From: DATFBY01 sp035253585
GTDB lineage: Bacteria > Gemmatimonadota > Gemmatimonadetes > Gemmatimonadales > Gemmatimonadaceae
Assembly: GCA_035253585.1 (NCBI GenBank)
Contig: DATFBY010000008.1
Coordinates: 1 to 64,000 of the forward strand
Length of the DNA stretch: 64,000 bases
Reading direction: 5' to 3'
The number at the start of each line of letters is the position of its first letter. The first letter of the stretch is position 1. Shown piece by piece: positions 7,223 through 16,468 of this stretch. The translations under genes and the position numbers were made by a program. Under the pieces are notes generated by a model. That model saw only the letters and a list, made by a program, of their open reading frames with translations, did no database searches and was not told the DNA's origin.

Positions 7223-9856
7223 CTACGGGGCGAGGACCAAGACCGCGACTGGAAGCGTTTTCAAGACCGAATCGAGTGGTAGTCCGGGTAGTGCCGAGTC
7301 GGGGTGAGGAGCGACGATCTGGCCGGTGAGCGAGCACCGCCAGCGCGCACCGTCGAGCTCCTGGGGGAGTGGAAGATATGTCCCCTGCCAGGCGCGCGCA
7401 CCTACTGGTGGACGCGAATCGCCGGTGAGCGTGAGAGGCAGTCGCGGAACCACGGTGATGGTGGCCTCCTCCGCGATTCGCCGGACGAACGCAAAAACGT
7501 GGTTGGCGAACCTGCCCGCAGCGACGAGTGGGTCGTATCCGCCCGCTCTGAAGAGTTGCTCACGCTCGCGCCGAAGCGCGAGGAGTCTGGTGGTGACATA
7601 CAGCTTGATGCGGCCGTCGGCAGGCTCATCGACGAGCTGCACCAGCCGCGGCTCATCGGACGTCGCAGAGCCCGATGAAAAATCGAGCTGCTCCAGGAGA
7701 CGGCGGCGAAGCGGCCAGTCGACGGGGCGGCGGTTGTCGGGGTCGACCAGAGCGAAGTTCCAGAGTTCGTCCCCCTGGTAGAGATCGGGCGTGCCCGGCG
7801 CCGTCAGATGGACGGCGACACGTGACAGCGAGTTCCATAACCCGGCGGGCGCGATTCGACGTGCGAGTGCGCTGATCTCGCTTACGAATGGCGATTGGCG
7901 ATCGAGGATGATGTTCAAGAAGTGCGCAATGGCACGCTCGGTGGGCTCGTCAGGCGTAGTCCAGCTGGTGTGCGTCTTCGCCTCGCGCACCGCCTTCTCG
8001 AGATAGCGCCCGGCGCGCTCCCCGAGCGTGCGGCGCCCCTCGTCATCGTCCTCGAGCGGCCAGATCCCCAGTAATGTTTCATATATCAAATATTCGGTGT
8101 TGGCATCCGGCACGTTGCGTCCGCGCACCTTCGTACGCGCATGGGCGTGGACGCGATGCCAGCGGCGAACGTGTGCCTCCCACTCGTCCGGGATCTCCGA
8201 AAGCACGTCCAGCCTCGCTCGAACATCGGCGCTGCGTTTCGTGTCGTGGGTGTTCGTCGCGGTGAGGGTGAGGGGCCAGCGATGCCCACGCAGCCGGTTG
8301 GCGACGTGAAGCGTGGTGACGGCTTCGCGAAGGTCGCGCTCCGGATCGCCGCCCACTTCGTTGCGCGAGACGAGTGGCACATACCGATAAAGCGCGGTGT
8401 CTTCGACGCCTTTTGCGGTCGCCGGTCCGCTGGTCTGCTGGAAGCGGCCGATGAAGGCGAGTCGACGACTACGGTCGGTCGCCGCTCGCTCACCGCCGAC
8501 TCCCTGACGGAGCACCGCGCCTAACACGCTCAACGCCGCCGGAGGCGCTTCACGTCGGTGCATTGCGCCATGCATGGCGGCGTCGATGATCGCGCGATCG
8601 GATTCCGCAGCAACGGCGGTGCGATCGTCGATGTACGTGCGGTACACTGGAAGCGCGGCCAGCAGCTCCACCACGGCGACGGTGAGATCCGACTCGTCAG
8701 GCATCGGTTGAGCTTCGGGCGAACCGCTCAGCGTCTCCCGCAGCAACCGAGTCACGCGGGCCACGTCGGCTGCCAGCGGGCCGCGCAGGATGCGAAGCTT
8801 GCCGCTCATCGCGATGTGGTGAAAATCGAACAGCCGGTCGCGCACGTTGAGGATCGAGAGATATGCGCGCTCGATGCGATCGTAACCGGACGGGTCGATG
8901 AAGATCCCTTCGAGGTCGTTCAGGAACTCGTAGCCCGTAGTTCCTTCGACGGGCCATTCCCTACGCAGATGCTCACCCGGCGAGAGGATCTTCTCCACGA
9001 AGATCGGCACCGACGGTCCAACTTCCGCGCGCAAGCGCTCCAGATATCCGCGCGGATCGAGCAATCCATCGATGTGATCGATGCGAAGCGCATTGATGTC
9101 GCCGGCGCGTACCAGCTCGAGAATCTTGCCGTGCGTAGCGGTGAAGACATCGGGGTCTTCCTGTCTGACCGACACCAGGTCGTTGATGTCGAAGAAACGG
9201 CGGTAATTGATCTCGCGGGCGCCGCGCTGCCAGTGGACGAGGCGATAGTGCTGCCGGGTCAGCAGGGCCCGAAGGTCTCGCTGCGACACCGCCGCCAGAT
9301 TTTCGGGGAGGCTGTGCTCGCTGTCGGGCGAGAGCGGAAAGCTCTGCTGGAAGTACCGTACGCGAACGCGGTCGCCCATACGCTGCAGTGAGATCTCGCC
9401 CCGCTCGACAACCTTGCCTAACGAGTCACCCAGCACCGGCAGGAGAACACGATTGCGGAGCTCGCGCTGCGGCGGACGCCAGTCGATGTCGAACCATTTG
9501 GCGTACCGCGACGCCGGACCGTGCGCGAGCACGTCCTCCCAATACGGATTGCTCTCGCCCGTTCCCATGTGGTTCGGGACGATGTCGAGCACGACGCCCA
9601 TCTCGTGCGCTCGAAGCTCGTCGATCAGCGCGCGCCAATCGGCGTCGGCGCCAAGCTCGGGACTGAGCATCGTGGGATCGACGACATCGTACCCGTGCAT
9701 GCTCTTCGGCCGGGCGCGCAAGATGGGCGACGCATACACGTGCGAAACGCCCAGCCGAGCAAGGTACGGGACGGTTTCGCGCAGCGCGCGAAAGTCGAAG
9801 CTGGCGTTGAGCTGGACGCGGCAAGTAGCGCGAAGCAAAGGAGGAACCGACGTCAC
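7223..9856 (-). CDS. treY: Malto-oligosyltrehalose synthase
   Basis: 877 residues from the GTG at 9854-9856. This GTG overlaps the malQ stop as GTGA and places RATCRVQLNASFDF at the N-terminus, as usual for TreY; a longer reading from 9967 would lie inside malQ. The enzyme (GH13) converts the reducing-end alpha-1,4 bond of malto-oligosaccharides to the alpha,alpha-1,1 bond, giving maltooligosyl-trehalose. Visible GH13 regions: VLDIVPNHMG, ALRIDHIDGL with the nucleophile Asp, FVEKILSPGE with the acid/base Glu, and TNTHDTKRS. It acts with TreZ in the same cluster. Translational coupling to malQ is likely. Confidence 0.95.
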   Translation of the reverse strand: MTSVPPLLRATCRVQLNASFDFRALRETVPYLARLGVSHVYASPILRARPKSMHGYDVVDPTMLSPELGADADWRALIDELRAHEMGVVLDIVPNHMGTGESNPYWEDVLAHGPASRYAKWFDIDWRPPQRELRNRVLLPVLGDSLGKVVERGEISLQRMGDRVRVRYFQQSFPLSPDSEHSLPENLAAVSQRDLRALLTRQHYRLVHWQRGAREINYRRFFDINDLVSVRQEDPDVFTATHGKILELVRAGDINALRIDHIDGLLDPRGYLERLRAEVGPSVPIFVEKILSPGEHLRREWPVEGTTGYEFLNDLEGIFIDPSGYDRIERAYLSILNVRDRLFDFHHIAMSGKLRILRGPLAADVARVTRLLRETLSGSPEAQPMPDESDLTVAVVELLAALPVYRTYIDDRTAVAAESDRAIIDAAMHGAMHRREAPPAALSVLGAVLRQGVGGERAATDRSRRLAFIGRFQQTSGPATAKGVEDTALYRYVPLVSRNEVGGDPERDLREAVTTLHVANRLRGHRWPLTLTATNTHDTKRSADVRARLDVLSEIPDEWEAHVRRWHRVHAHARTKVRGRNVPDANTEYLIYETLLGIWPLEDDDEGRRTLGERAGRYLEKAVREAKTHTSWTTPDEPTERAIAHFLNIILDRQSPFVSEISALARRIAPAGLWNSLSRVAVHLTAPGTPDLYQGDELWNFALVDPDNRRPVDWPLRRRLLEQLDFSSGSATSDEPRLVQLVDEPADGRIKLYVTTRLLALRREREQLFRAGGYDPLVAAGRFANHVFAFVRRIAEEATITVVPRLPLTLTGDSRPPVGARAWQGTYLPLPQELDGARWRCSLTGQIVAPHPDSALPGLPLDSVLKTLPVAVLVLAP

Positions 9857-12036
9857 CGCCGTGCTCGCCGCCCCTCGCACCGAAGCACGCCGGCCGCCGT
9901 TCGCGATGCGCGGAGCTGCTGCAGGTTTGGCGTGACTCGCCGAGTCCAGCTCGGATACACGTCGCACCCCACGCCGGGCACGTTGATCGGCTCGTGCTCG
10001 CCTGCCAAGTCATCGAGGGAGATCCCCACGAGAGCCGCGTTCGTGCGGCACAGGAACTCGTGTACGGCGCCTCGCAGCGCGACGGTCGACAGCTCTTGAT
10101 CGTTAGACTCCAGGATTCCCTCAGCGACCAGGCGGTCGAGCAATGCCGCACGCTCCCGTGCCCGCTCCTGTCGCACTGTCGCTTCCATGTCATCGCTATC
10201 GATCAAACCGACCTGCCGCCTGATGGTGATGTCGGATCCTTCCCACCAGCCGGTGAGTGTCGCCATGTCGTGCGTGTTGGCGGTGGTGAGAGCATCCTCG
10301 TCGTACGCTGACGCCGGCTTGAAGTCTCCCTGGTCGTCGCGCTCGAAGTACAAGACATCGGATGACAGTAGACCCCATTCGCGCATTGCCGGGGGTACCT
10401 CGGGCGGAACGGTTCCCAGATCCTCCCCGATGATGAGCGCGCCGGCGCGAGTCGCTTCCAGCGCCGCGATGCCTAACAAGTCCTGGGATGGGAAGCGGAC
10501 GTAAGCGCCGTGCTCCCCCGTCATGCCGCTCGGAATCCAGAACTGCCGGAAGAGTCCCATGACGTGATCCACGCGTAACGCGCCCGCGTGCCGAAGATTC
10601 ACGCGCAGTAAACGTATCCAGTAGCGATACGCATCCTCACTCAGCCGCCGTGGATCGAGCGGTGGCAAGCCCCAGTCCTGCCCCTGTGGCGCATACAGAT
10701 CCGGGGGCGCGCCCACACTTGCACCCTGAACGAAGAGCTCGGGGAACATCCAGGTGTCCGCGCCAGCTGGTGACGACGCGATCGCCAGATCGGGGTAGAT
10801 GCCGATGGCCAGACCCGCCTCCTTTCCACGCCTGGCCGCGTCACCCAACTGGCGATCGAGCTCGAACTGCACCCAACGGTGAAAGTCGACCTGTTCGCGA
10901 TTCGCCTCGCGGAAGATGGCCACCTCGGGCAAGCCTGGATGCCGGTATGCCTCAGGCCACTGCTGCCACGCAACGACATCCGTCGTATCACGCGCGAAGT
11001 GGTCATCGAGCGCGCACCACGTAGCGAACAGGCCTAACGTTTCATCCTGCTGCTCGAGCCACGCCGCGTAGGCACGTCCGCGATCGGTGTCCGCATCGCG
11101 ATGCCGGCTCACGAAGGTGCGGTGCAACGCCTCCAGGAGCTGGCGCTTCAGCCGCATCACCCGCTCGTACTCCACGCGGTTGGTACTGCGGAGCTCGGCC
11201 AGCTCGGCTCGCGTGGTCAGCCACTCGCTCATGTTCCGCGCTTCGATCGACTCGGCGAACTCCGGAATCGCCTGGATGTCGAGATAGATCGGATTCCGGT
11301 ACAATCGGCTCACGGGGCCGTACGGGCTGATGTCCACGCCCCGATTCCGCAACGCGTGAAGCGGATTCACGCCGACGAACTCGCCGCCTAACTCGGCGGT
11401 CCACTCTAGGAGCTCGCCCAGCGTGGTCAGGTCACCGACGCCGAAGTCGTGCGCGGCGCGAATCGAATAGAGATTTGCGATGAGGCCGACGACGCGACGA
11501 TCGCCCAGGAGGTCGGCCGCCCGAGGCGCGGTGTGCGGAACGATGATCAACGACTGCGTTGCGCTTCGCTCGTTGCTCCCCTGCGAGAGCCGAACCTCGA
11601 GCGTGTAGTAGCCTATGGGCGGGTGTGCCTGCGGGAGCCGGCAGAGAAGCTCTCGCGCGTCGCTCGTTCCGTCGACGGAGGTCACGCGTCCGCTCTCGTC
11701 GCGCGATGTGACCGCCCACTCGATGCGGCCGCGCCAGTCCGGCGGAACATGGAGATCGAGCGCCGAGATGTCGGTGCCGTGCCTCACCACGCGCACCGGA
11801 TCGAGGATCCGCTCGCGGCTCGTCCGGTCGAGCTCGGCCAGCGCGTGTCGCGCCAGCTCCTCCGTCGACGCGTCGATGCCTAACGCGGCCAGGATGGCGA
11901 CCCGTGTCTCATCCGAGGTAACGCGGGTCTCGCGCCCGGTCTGGTCGACATACTCGGGAAGGATCCCGACTCGGTCGGCGAGGCGGTGGAGAGCGGACGT
12001 CAGCGGTGGCCGATCGATCGCGGGCGGTTGCGACAT
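9853..12036 (-). CDS. malQ: 4-alpha-glucanotransferase (amylomaltase)
   Basis: 727 residues, normal for the long bacterial MalQ type (GH77). It transfers alpha-1,4-glucan segments between maltodextrins and releases glucose. Catalytic regions visible: ALRVDHVMGLF with the nucleophile Asp, IIGEDLGTVPPE with the Glu, and TANTHDMATL with the third carboxylate. The first 150 or so residues form the N-terminal beta-domain usual in bacterial MalQ. Start is ATG, 10 bp after the glgB stop; the 3' end overlaps the treY start. In this cluster it would re-sort short maltodextrins left by phosphorylase and debranching. Confidence 0.95.
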   Translation of the reverse strand: MSQPPAIDRPPLTSALHRLADRVGILPEYVDQTGRETRVTSDETRVAILAALGIDASTEELARHALAELDRTSRERILDPVRVVRHGTDISALDLHVPPDWRGRIEWAVTSRDESGRVTSVDGTSDARELLCRLPQAHPPIGYYTLEVRLSQGSNERSATQSLIIVPHTAPRAADLLGDRRVVGLIANLYSIRAAHDFGVGDLTTLGELLEWTAELGGEFVGVNPLHALRNRGVDISPYGPVSRLYRNPIYLDIQAIPEFAESIEARNMSEWLTTRAELAELRSTNRVEYERVMRLKRQLLEALHRTFVSRHRDADTDRGRAYAAWLEQQDETLGLFATWCALDDHFARDTTDVVAWQQWPEAYRHPGLPEVAIFREANREQVDFHRWVQFELDRQLGDAARRGKEAGLAIGIYPDLAIASSPAGADTWMFPELFVQGASVGAPPDLYAPQGQDWGLPPLDPRRLSEDAYRYWIRLLRVNLRHAGALRVDHVMGLFRQFWIPSGMTGEHGAYVRFPSQDLLGIAALEATRAGALIIGEDLGTVPPEVPPAMREWGLLSSDVLYFERDDQGDFKPASAYDEDALTTANTHDMATLTGWWEGSDITIRRQVGLIDSDDMEATVRQERARERAALLDRLVAEGILESNDQELSTVALRGAVHEFLCRTNAALVGISLDDLAGEHEPINVPGVGCDVYPSWTRRVTPNLQQLRASRTAAGVLRCEGRRARR

Positions 12037-12046
12037 CTATGAGCCG

Positions 12047-14320
12047 CTAGTCACCGCCGACCGGGGTGAGGATCACCGCTCCGAGCGGCGGAAGATCCAG
12101 CACGATGGATTGCGCGAAGCCGTGAAAGGGCCGCGGCTCGCTCTCGATCAGCTCGCGAGTGGTGAACTCGCTCCCGCCGAAATCCTTGTCGTCGCTATTG
12201 AGCACCTCGACATATCGGCCTGATGAGGGCGCGCCGATGCGATAGTTCTGCCGCGGTACCGGAGTCAGGTTCAGCACGATGACCACGTGGTCGGTCTCAT
12301 CGCGCCGGACGTAGCTGAGCACCGAGTTTTCCTTGTCGGCGACGTCGATCCACTGGAAGCCCTGCGGCTCGTGATCGAGCCTCCAGAGTGGCGGCGACAC
12401 CCGGTACAGCGTGCCGAGCCGGCGCAAGTAATCGAAGAACGCGCCATGCAGCGGCTCCTCGCGCAGGTGCCAATCGAGGCTCACGTCGTGATTGAACTCG
12501 GCGCGCGTCGCGATCTCGGTCCCCATGAAGAGCAGCTTCTTGCCGGGGCGTGTCAGATGGTACGCCATCAGCAGCCGCAGGTTGGCGAACTTCTGCCATT
12601 CGTCGCCCGGCATCTTCTCCAGCAGCGACCGCTTGAGATGCACCACTTCGTCGTGCGACAGCGGCATGATGAAGCGCTCGGTGTACTCGTAGAGCATCGC
12701 GAAGGTGAGCGTGTCTTGGTGCCAACGCCGGTACAGCGGATCGGTTTGGAAGTATTTCAGCGTGTCGTGCATCCACCCCATGTTCCACTTGAAGGTGAAG
12801 CCGAGCCCGCCTTCGCTCACCGGCTTCGTGACACCCGGCCAGGACGTCGATTCTTCGGCAATGGTGATCGCGCCCGGCGCGCGCAGCCGCACCGTCTCGT
12901 TCATCTCCTTGAGAAACGCGATCGCCTCCAGATTCTCGCGTCCGCCGTACCGATTCCGCAGCCATTCACCGGGCTTGCGGCTGTAGTCCAGATAGAGCAT
13001 CGACGCGACGGCATCGACTCGTAGCCCATCGATGTGAAATTCCTCGAGCCAGTAGAGCGCGTTGGCAATGAGGAAATTCCGCACCTCGGTGCGCCCGTAG
13101 TTGAAGATGAGCGTGCCCCAGTCGGGGTGCTCGCCGAGGCGCGGGTCTTCGTGCTCGTAGAGCGCGGTGCCGTCGAAGCGACGAAGCGCGAAGTCGTCTT
13201 TGGGGAAGTGCGCCGGCACCCAATCGAGGATCACACCGATCCCGGCCTGGTGCATGACGTCGACGAAATAGCGGAAGTCGTCAGGCGAGCCGTAACGCGC
13301 CGTGGGCGCGAAATATCCGCTCACCTGATATCCCCACGATCCGGTGAACGGATGCTCGGCGATGGGGAGCAGCTCGACGTGCGTGAATCCGAGGCGGCGT
13401 ACGTGGTCCGCCAGCCGCGGCGCGATCTCGCCGTAGGTGAGAGGGCGATTCGTCTGCTCGGGTACCCGCGCCCATGCACCGAGATGCACCTCGTAGGTGA
13501 GCATAGGCTCGCGGGCATTGTCGCGTGTCTTCCGCTGCTCCATCCATGTATCGTCGCGCCATTCGTAGGTGTCCTGCCTGACGACGCGCGAGGCGGTGCT
13601 CGGCGGCGCTTCCATGGAGAAGGCGAAGGGATCGGTCTTGACGCGGGGATGCCCCTCGCGCGTGATGATCTCGTACTTGTAGAGCGCGCCCACCTCCACG
13701 CCCGGGACGAAGAGCTCGTAGATCCCTGACGCGCCTAACAAGCGCATGGGCATGAGACGGCCGTTCCAGGCGTTGAAGTCGCCGACGACACTCACCCGCC
13801 GCGCGTTCGGCGCCCATACGGCGAAGGCGACGCCCCGCTCGCCGTCGAGCGTGCGAGGGTGCGCGCCGAGCTTCGTCCAGAGCTGGCGATGAGTTCCTTC
13901 GTTGAAGAGGTGGAGATCGATGTCGCCGATCGTGGGCAAGAAGCGATAGGGATCGCCACGCTCGTACGTCGCGCCGCCGTGAAAGTGGAAGCGGAGGCGA
14001 TATCGGAACGGAAGTGTTTGCCCCGGAAGGAAGCTGCCGAAAAGACCGCCGTCGCTGCCGTGCAGTAGCACCGTTCGGCCATCTGCCATCAATACCTCGA
14101 TAGCCGAGGCATCGGGGTAGAAGGCGCGGAGCACGAGTCCGTCAACTGCGCCGACGGTTGCGGGGTGCACACCCAATATCCGATGCGGCTCGTTATGCTG
14201 GCCGGCGAGCAGACGAGCGCGGTCGAGTGGGTCGAGTGGCGGCGCGGGTTGCGCGACCAGCTCGGGCTCGGCCGTCACCGGAGTGGTCGTCGAATCGCGC
14301 TCGTCATCTCGTGTCTTCAC
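12047..14320 (-). CDS. glgB: 1,4-alpha-glucan branching enzyme
   Basis: 757 residues, full length for bacterial GlgB. It makes alpha-1,6 branches in glycogen. The N-terminal region has the extra glucan-binding module plus CBM48 (VWAPNARRVSVVGDFNAWNG), then the GH13 barrel with DWVPAHFPKDDF, GLRVDAVASML (nucleophile Asp), TIAEESTSWPGV (acid/base Glu) and MPLSHDEVVH, then a C-terminal beta-domain. Gaps to neighbours are 18 bp (glgX) and 10 bp (malQ), consistent with one transcript. Together with GlgE it can build branched glucan from maltose-1-phosphate without GlgA. Confidence 0.96.
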   Translation of the reverse strand: MKTRDDERDSTTTPVTAEPELVAQPAPPLDPLDRARLLAGQHNEPHRILGVHPATVGAVDGLVLRAFYPDASAIEVLMADGRTVLLHGSDGGLFGSFLPGQTLPFRYRLRFHFHGGATYERGDPYRFLPTIGDIDLHLFNEGTHRQLWTKLGAHPRTLDGERGVAFAVWAPNARRVSVVGDFNAWNGRLMPMRLLGASGIYELFVPGVEVGALYKYEIITREGHPRVKTDPFAFSMEAPPSTASRVVRQDTYEWRDDTWMEQRKTRDNAREPMLTYEVHLGAWARVPEQTNRPLTYGEIAPRLADHVRRLGFTHVELLPIAEHPFTGSWGYQVSGYFAPTARYGSPDDFRYFVDVMHQAGIGVILDWVPAHFPKDDFALRRFDGTALYEHEDPRLGEHPDWGTLIFNYGRTEVRNFLIANALYWLEEFHIDGLRVDAVASMLYLDYSRKPGEWLRNRYGGRENLEAIAFLKEMNETVRLRAPGAITIAEESTSWPGVTKPVSEGGLGFTFKWNMGWMHDTLKYFQTDPLYRRWHQDTLTFAMLYEYTERFIMPLSHDEVVHLKRSLLEKMPGDEWQKFANLRLLMAYHLTRPGKKLLFMGTEIATRAEFNHDVSLDWHLREEPLHGAFFDYLRRLGTLYRVSPPLWRLDHEPQGFQWIDVADKENSVLSYVRRDETDHVVIVLNLTPVPRQNYRIGAPSSGRYVEVLNSDDKDFGGSEFTTRELIESEPRPFHGFAQSIVLDLPPLGAVILTPVGGD

Positions 14321-14338
14321 GCGCCTCCCCTCGTGCTC

Positions 14339-16468
14339 TCATCGGTGCTGCTGAATGCGTGTCTCGGAGGTGTGCGCGAGGAGAGCGAGCGAATAGGGTG
14401 CCAACGTCAGCGGACCTTCCGTAAGTCGCCCTTCGCGATCGTCCAACGTGTTCACCAACTCGATCCACGTCGTTCCGCCGGAAACTACCGGCATCGTCCA
14501 CTGAACTTCGCTCGGACTGGCGTTGAGGAGAAGAAGGAGTGTGTCTCCCATGACCGGGCGGCCGCGCTCGTCCGTCTCGTCGCTCGCTTCTCCGTTGATC
14601 AACATGCCGAGTACGTGGCCGTCGCTGTGCCAGTCCTGCTCCGTCATCTCCTGCCCATCGGCACGATACCAGGCGAGATCCTTGTGCCCGCTCGTTCCGA
14701 TCGGATGTCCGTGGAAGAAGCTGCGACGCCGTAGAACCGGATTGCGCTGCCGGATGGCGAACACGCGCTTCGTGAACTCGAGCAGTCGTTCCTTGCTGGG
14801 ACTCAGGTCCCAGTTCATCCAGGTGATCTCGTTGTCCTGCGCGTAGGCGTTGTTGTTGCCCTCTTGCGTGCGCGAGATCTCGTCGCCGTGCGAGAGCATG
14901 GGCACACCCTGCGAGAATGCGAGGGTGGCAAGGAAGTTCCGCTTGGTGCGCTCTCTCAGGCCGAGGATGACGGGATCGTCGGTTGGGCCTTCGACGCCCC
15001 AGTTTCTGCTGCGGTTGTCGTCGTGGCCATCGCGATTGTTCTCTCCGTTCGCCTCGTTGTGCTTCCGCTCGTAGCTCACCAGGTCTTCGAGAGTGAAGCC
15101 GTCATGCGCAGTGACGAAGTTGATGCTGGCGTGTGGGGATCGATCGCTCCAGGCGTAGATGTCACTCGAGCCCGCCAGTCTCGACCCGACCTCGCGCACG
15201 CGGCCGGGGTCGCCGCGCCAGAACGAACGAATGTCGTTCCGGTAGAGGTCGTTCCACTCGGTCCAGCCGATGGGGAAATTGCCCACTTGGTAGCCGCCGG
15301 GTCCGACATCCCAAGGCTCGGCGATCAGCTTCACCTGCGAAAGCACCGGATCCTGATGGATGATGTCGAAGAACGTGCCGAGCCGATTCACCTCGTACAG
15401 CTCACGGGCGAGCACGGGAGCCAGGTCGAAACGGAATCCGTCGACGTGCATCTCCAGCACCCAATACCGAAGGCTGTCCATGATGAGCTGGATGGTGCGC
15501 GGGTGGAGCATGTTGAGCGAGTTCCCGGTGCCCGTGAAATCCATGTAGAAGCGCGGATTGTTCGGATCGAGCCGGTAGTACGCCTGATTGTCGATGCCGC
15601 GCAGCGACAGCGTGGGTCCGAGATGATTCCCTTCCGCGGTGTGGTTGTAGACGACGTCGAGGATCACCTCGATGCCGGCCGCATGAAAGGTCTTCACCAT
15701 TTCCTTGAATTCGTTGACCTGCTGTCCCAGTCCGCCGCTGGCGAAGCGCACGTCGGGCGCGAAGAACCCGATGGTGTTGTATCCCCAGTAGTTCGTTAGG
15801 CCGCGCTCGGCGAGGTGGCGGTCGACGGCCGAGTGGTGCACGGGGAGCAGCTCGATGGCGGTCACGCCTAACGATTCGAGATGGTCGACGATCGGGTCCG
15901 ACGACAGTCCCAGGTATTTGCCGCGCCGCCCCTCCGGCACGTAGGGATGCATGATCGTCATTCCTTTCACGTGCGCCTCGTAGATCACCGTGCGATTCCA
16001 CGCAGTGCGAGGCGGCTTGTCGTCTCCCCAGTCGAACGAGGGATCGACCACCACGCACTTGGGGAGACCGCCAGCACTGTTCTCCGGGTTGATCTCGAGA
16101 TCCATCTCGGGTGAGCCGACCTTGTAGGCAAAGAGCGCATTATTCCATTTGATCGTTCCGCTGATCGCTTTGGTGTAGGGATCGATGAGCAGATTTGCCG
16201 GATTGAAGCGTTGGCCCTTCGTCGGCTCGTACGGCCCGTGCACGCGGTAGCCATACAGCTGTCCGGGATGCACACCGGGCAGGAAACAGTGCCAAACTTG
16301 ATCGTGTCGTTCCTTGAGCTCGATGCGGCGCGACTCCCGGGCATCGCCGGGGTTGTCGAAAAGACAGAGCTCGACGCCCGTCGCGTTTTCGGAGAAGAGG
16401 GCGAAGTTTACGCCCTCGCCGTTCCAGGTCGCACCGAGCGGGTAGGGTTCGCCGGGCCAGACCCGCAT
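14339..16468 (-). CDS. glgX: Glycogen debranching enzyme GlgX/TreX type
   Basis: 709 residues. It hydrolyses alpha-1,6 branches of glycogen or phosphorylase-limit dextrin. CBM48 lies at the N-terminus (RVWPGEPYPLGATWNGEGVN), followed by GH13 regions VILDVVYNHTAEGNHLGP, GFRFDLAPVL, LIAEPWDVGPGGY and FVTAHDGFTL. The ATG shares one base with the treZ stop (TGATG). In several bacteria and archaea this enzyme is linked to treY and treZ and named TreX, where it supplies linear chains to TreY; the context here fits both names. Confidence 0.95.
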   Translation of the reverse strand: MRVWPGEPYPLGATWNGEGVNFALFSENATGVELCLFDNPGDARESRRIELKERHDQVWHCFLPGVHPGQLYGYRVHGPYEPTKGQRFNPANLLIDPYTKAISGTIKWNNALFAYKVGSPEMDLEINPENSAGGLPKCVVVDPSFDWGDDKPPRTAWNRTVIYEAHVKGMTIMHPYVPEGRRGKYLGLSSDPIVDHLESLGVTAIELLPVHHSAVDRHLAERGLTNYWGYNTIGFFAPDVRFASGGLGQQVNEFKEMVKTFHAAGIEVILDVVYNHTAEGNHLGPTLSLRGIDNQAYYRLDPNNPRFYMDFTGTGNSLNMLHPRTIQLIMDSLRYWVLEMHVDGFRFDLAPVLARELYEVNRLGTFFDIIHQDPVLSQVKLIAEPWDVGPGGYQVGNFPIGWTEWNDLYRNDIRSFWRGDPGRVREVGSRLAGSSDIYAWSDRSPHASINFVTAHDGFTLEDLVSYERKHNEANGENNRDGHDDNRSRNWGVEGPTDDPVILGLRERTKRNFLATLAFSQGVPMLSHGDEISRTQEGNNNAYAQDNEITWMNWDLSPSKERLLEFTKRVFAIRQRNPVLRRRSFFHGHPIGTSGHKDLAWYRADGQEMTEQDWHSDGHVLGMLINGEASDETDERGRPVMGDTLLLLLNASPSEVQWTMPVVSGGTTWIELVNTLDDREGRLTEGPLTLAPYSLALLAHTSETRIQQHR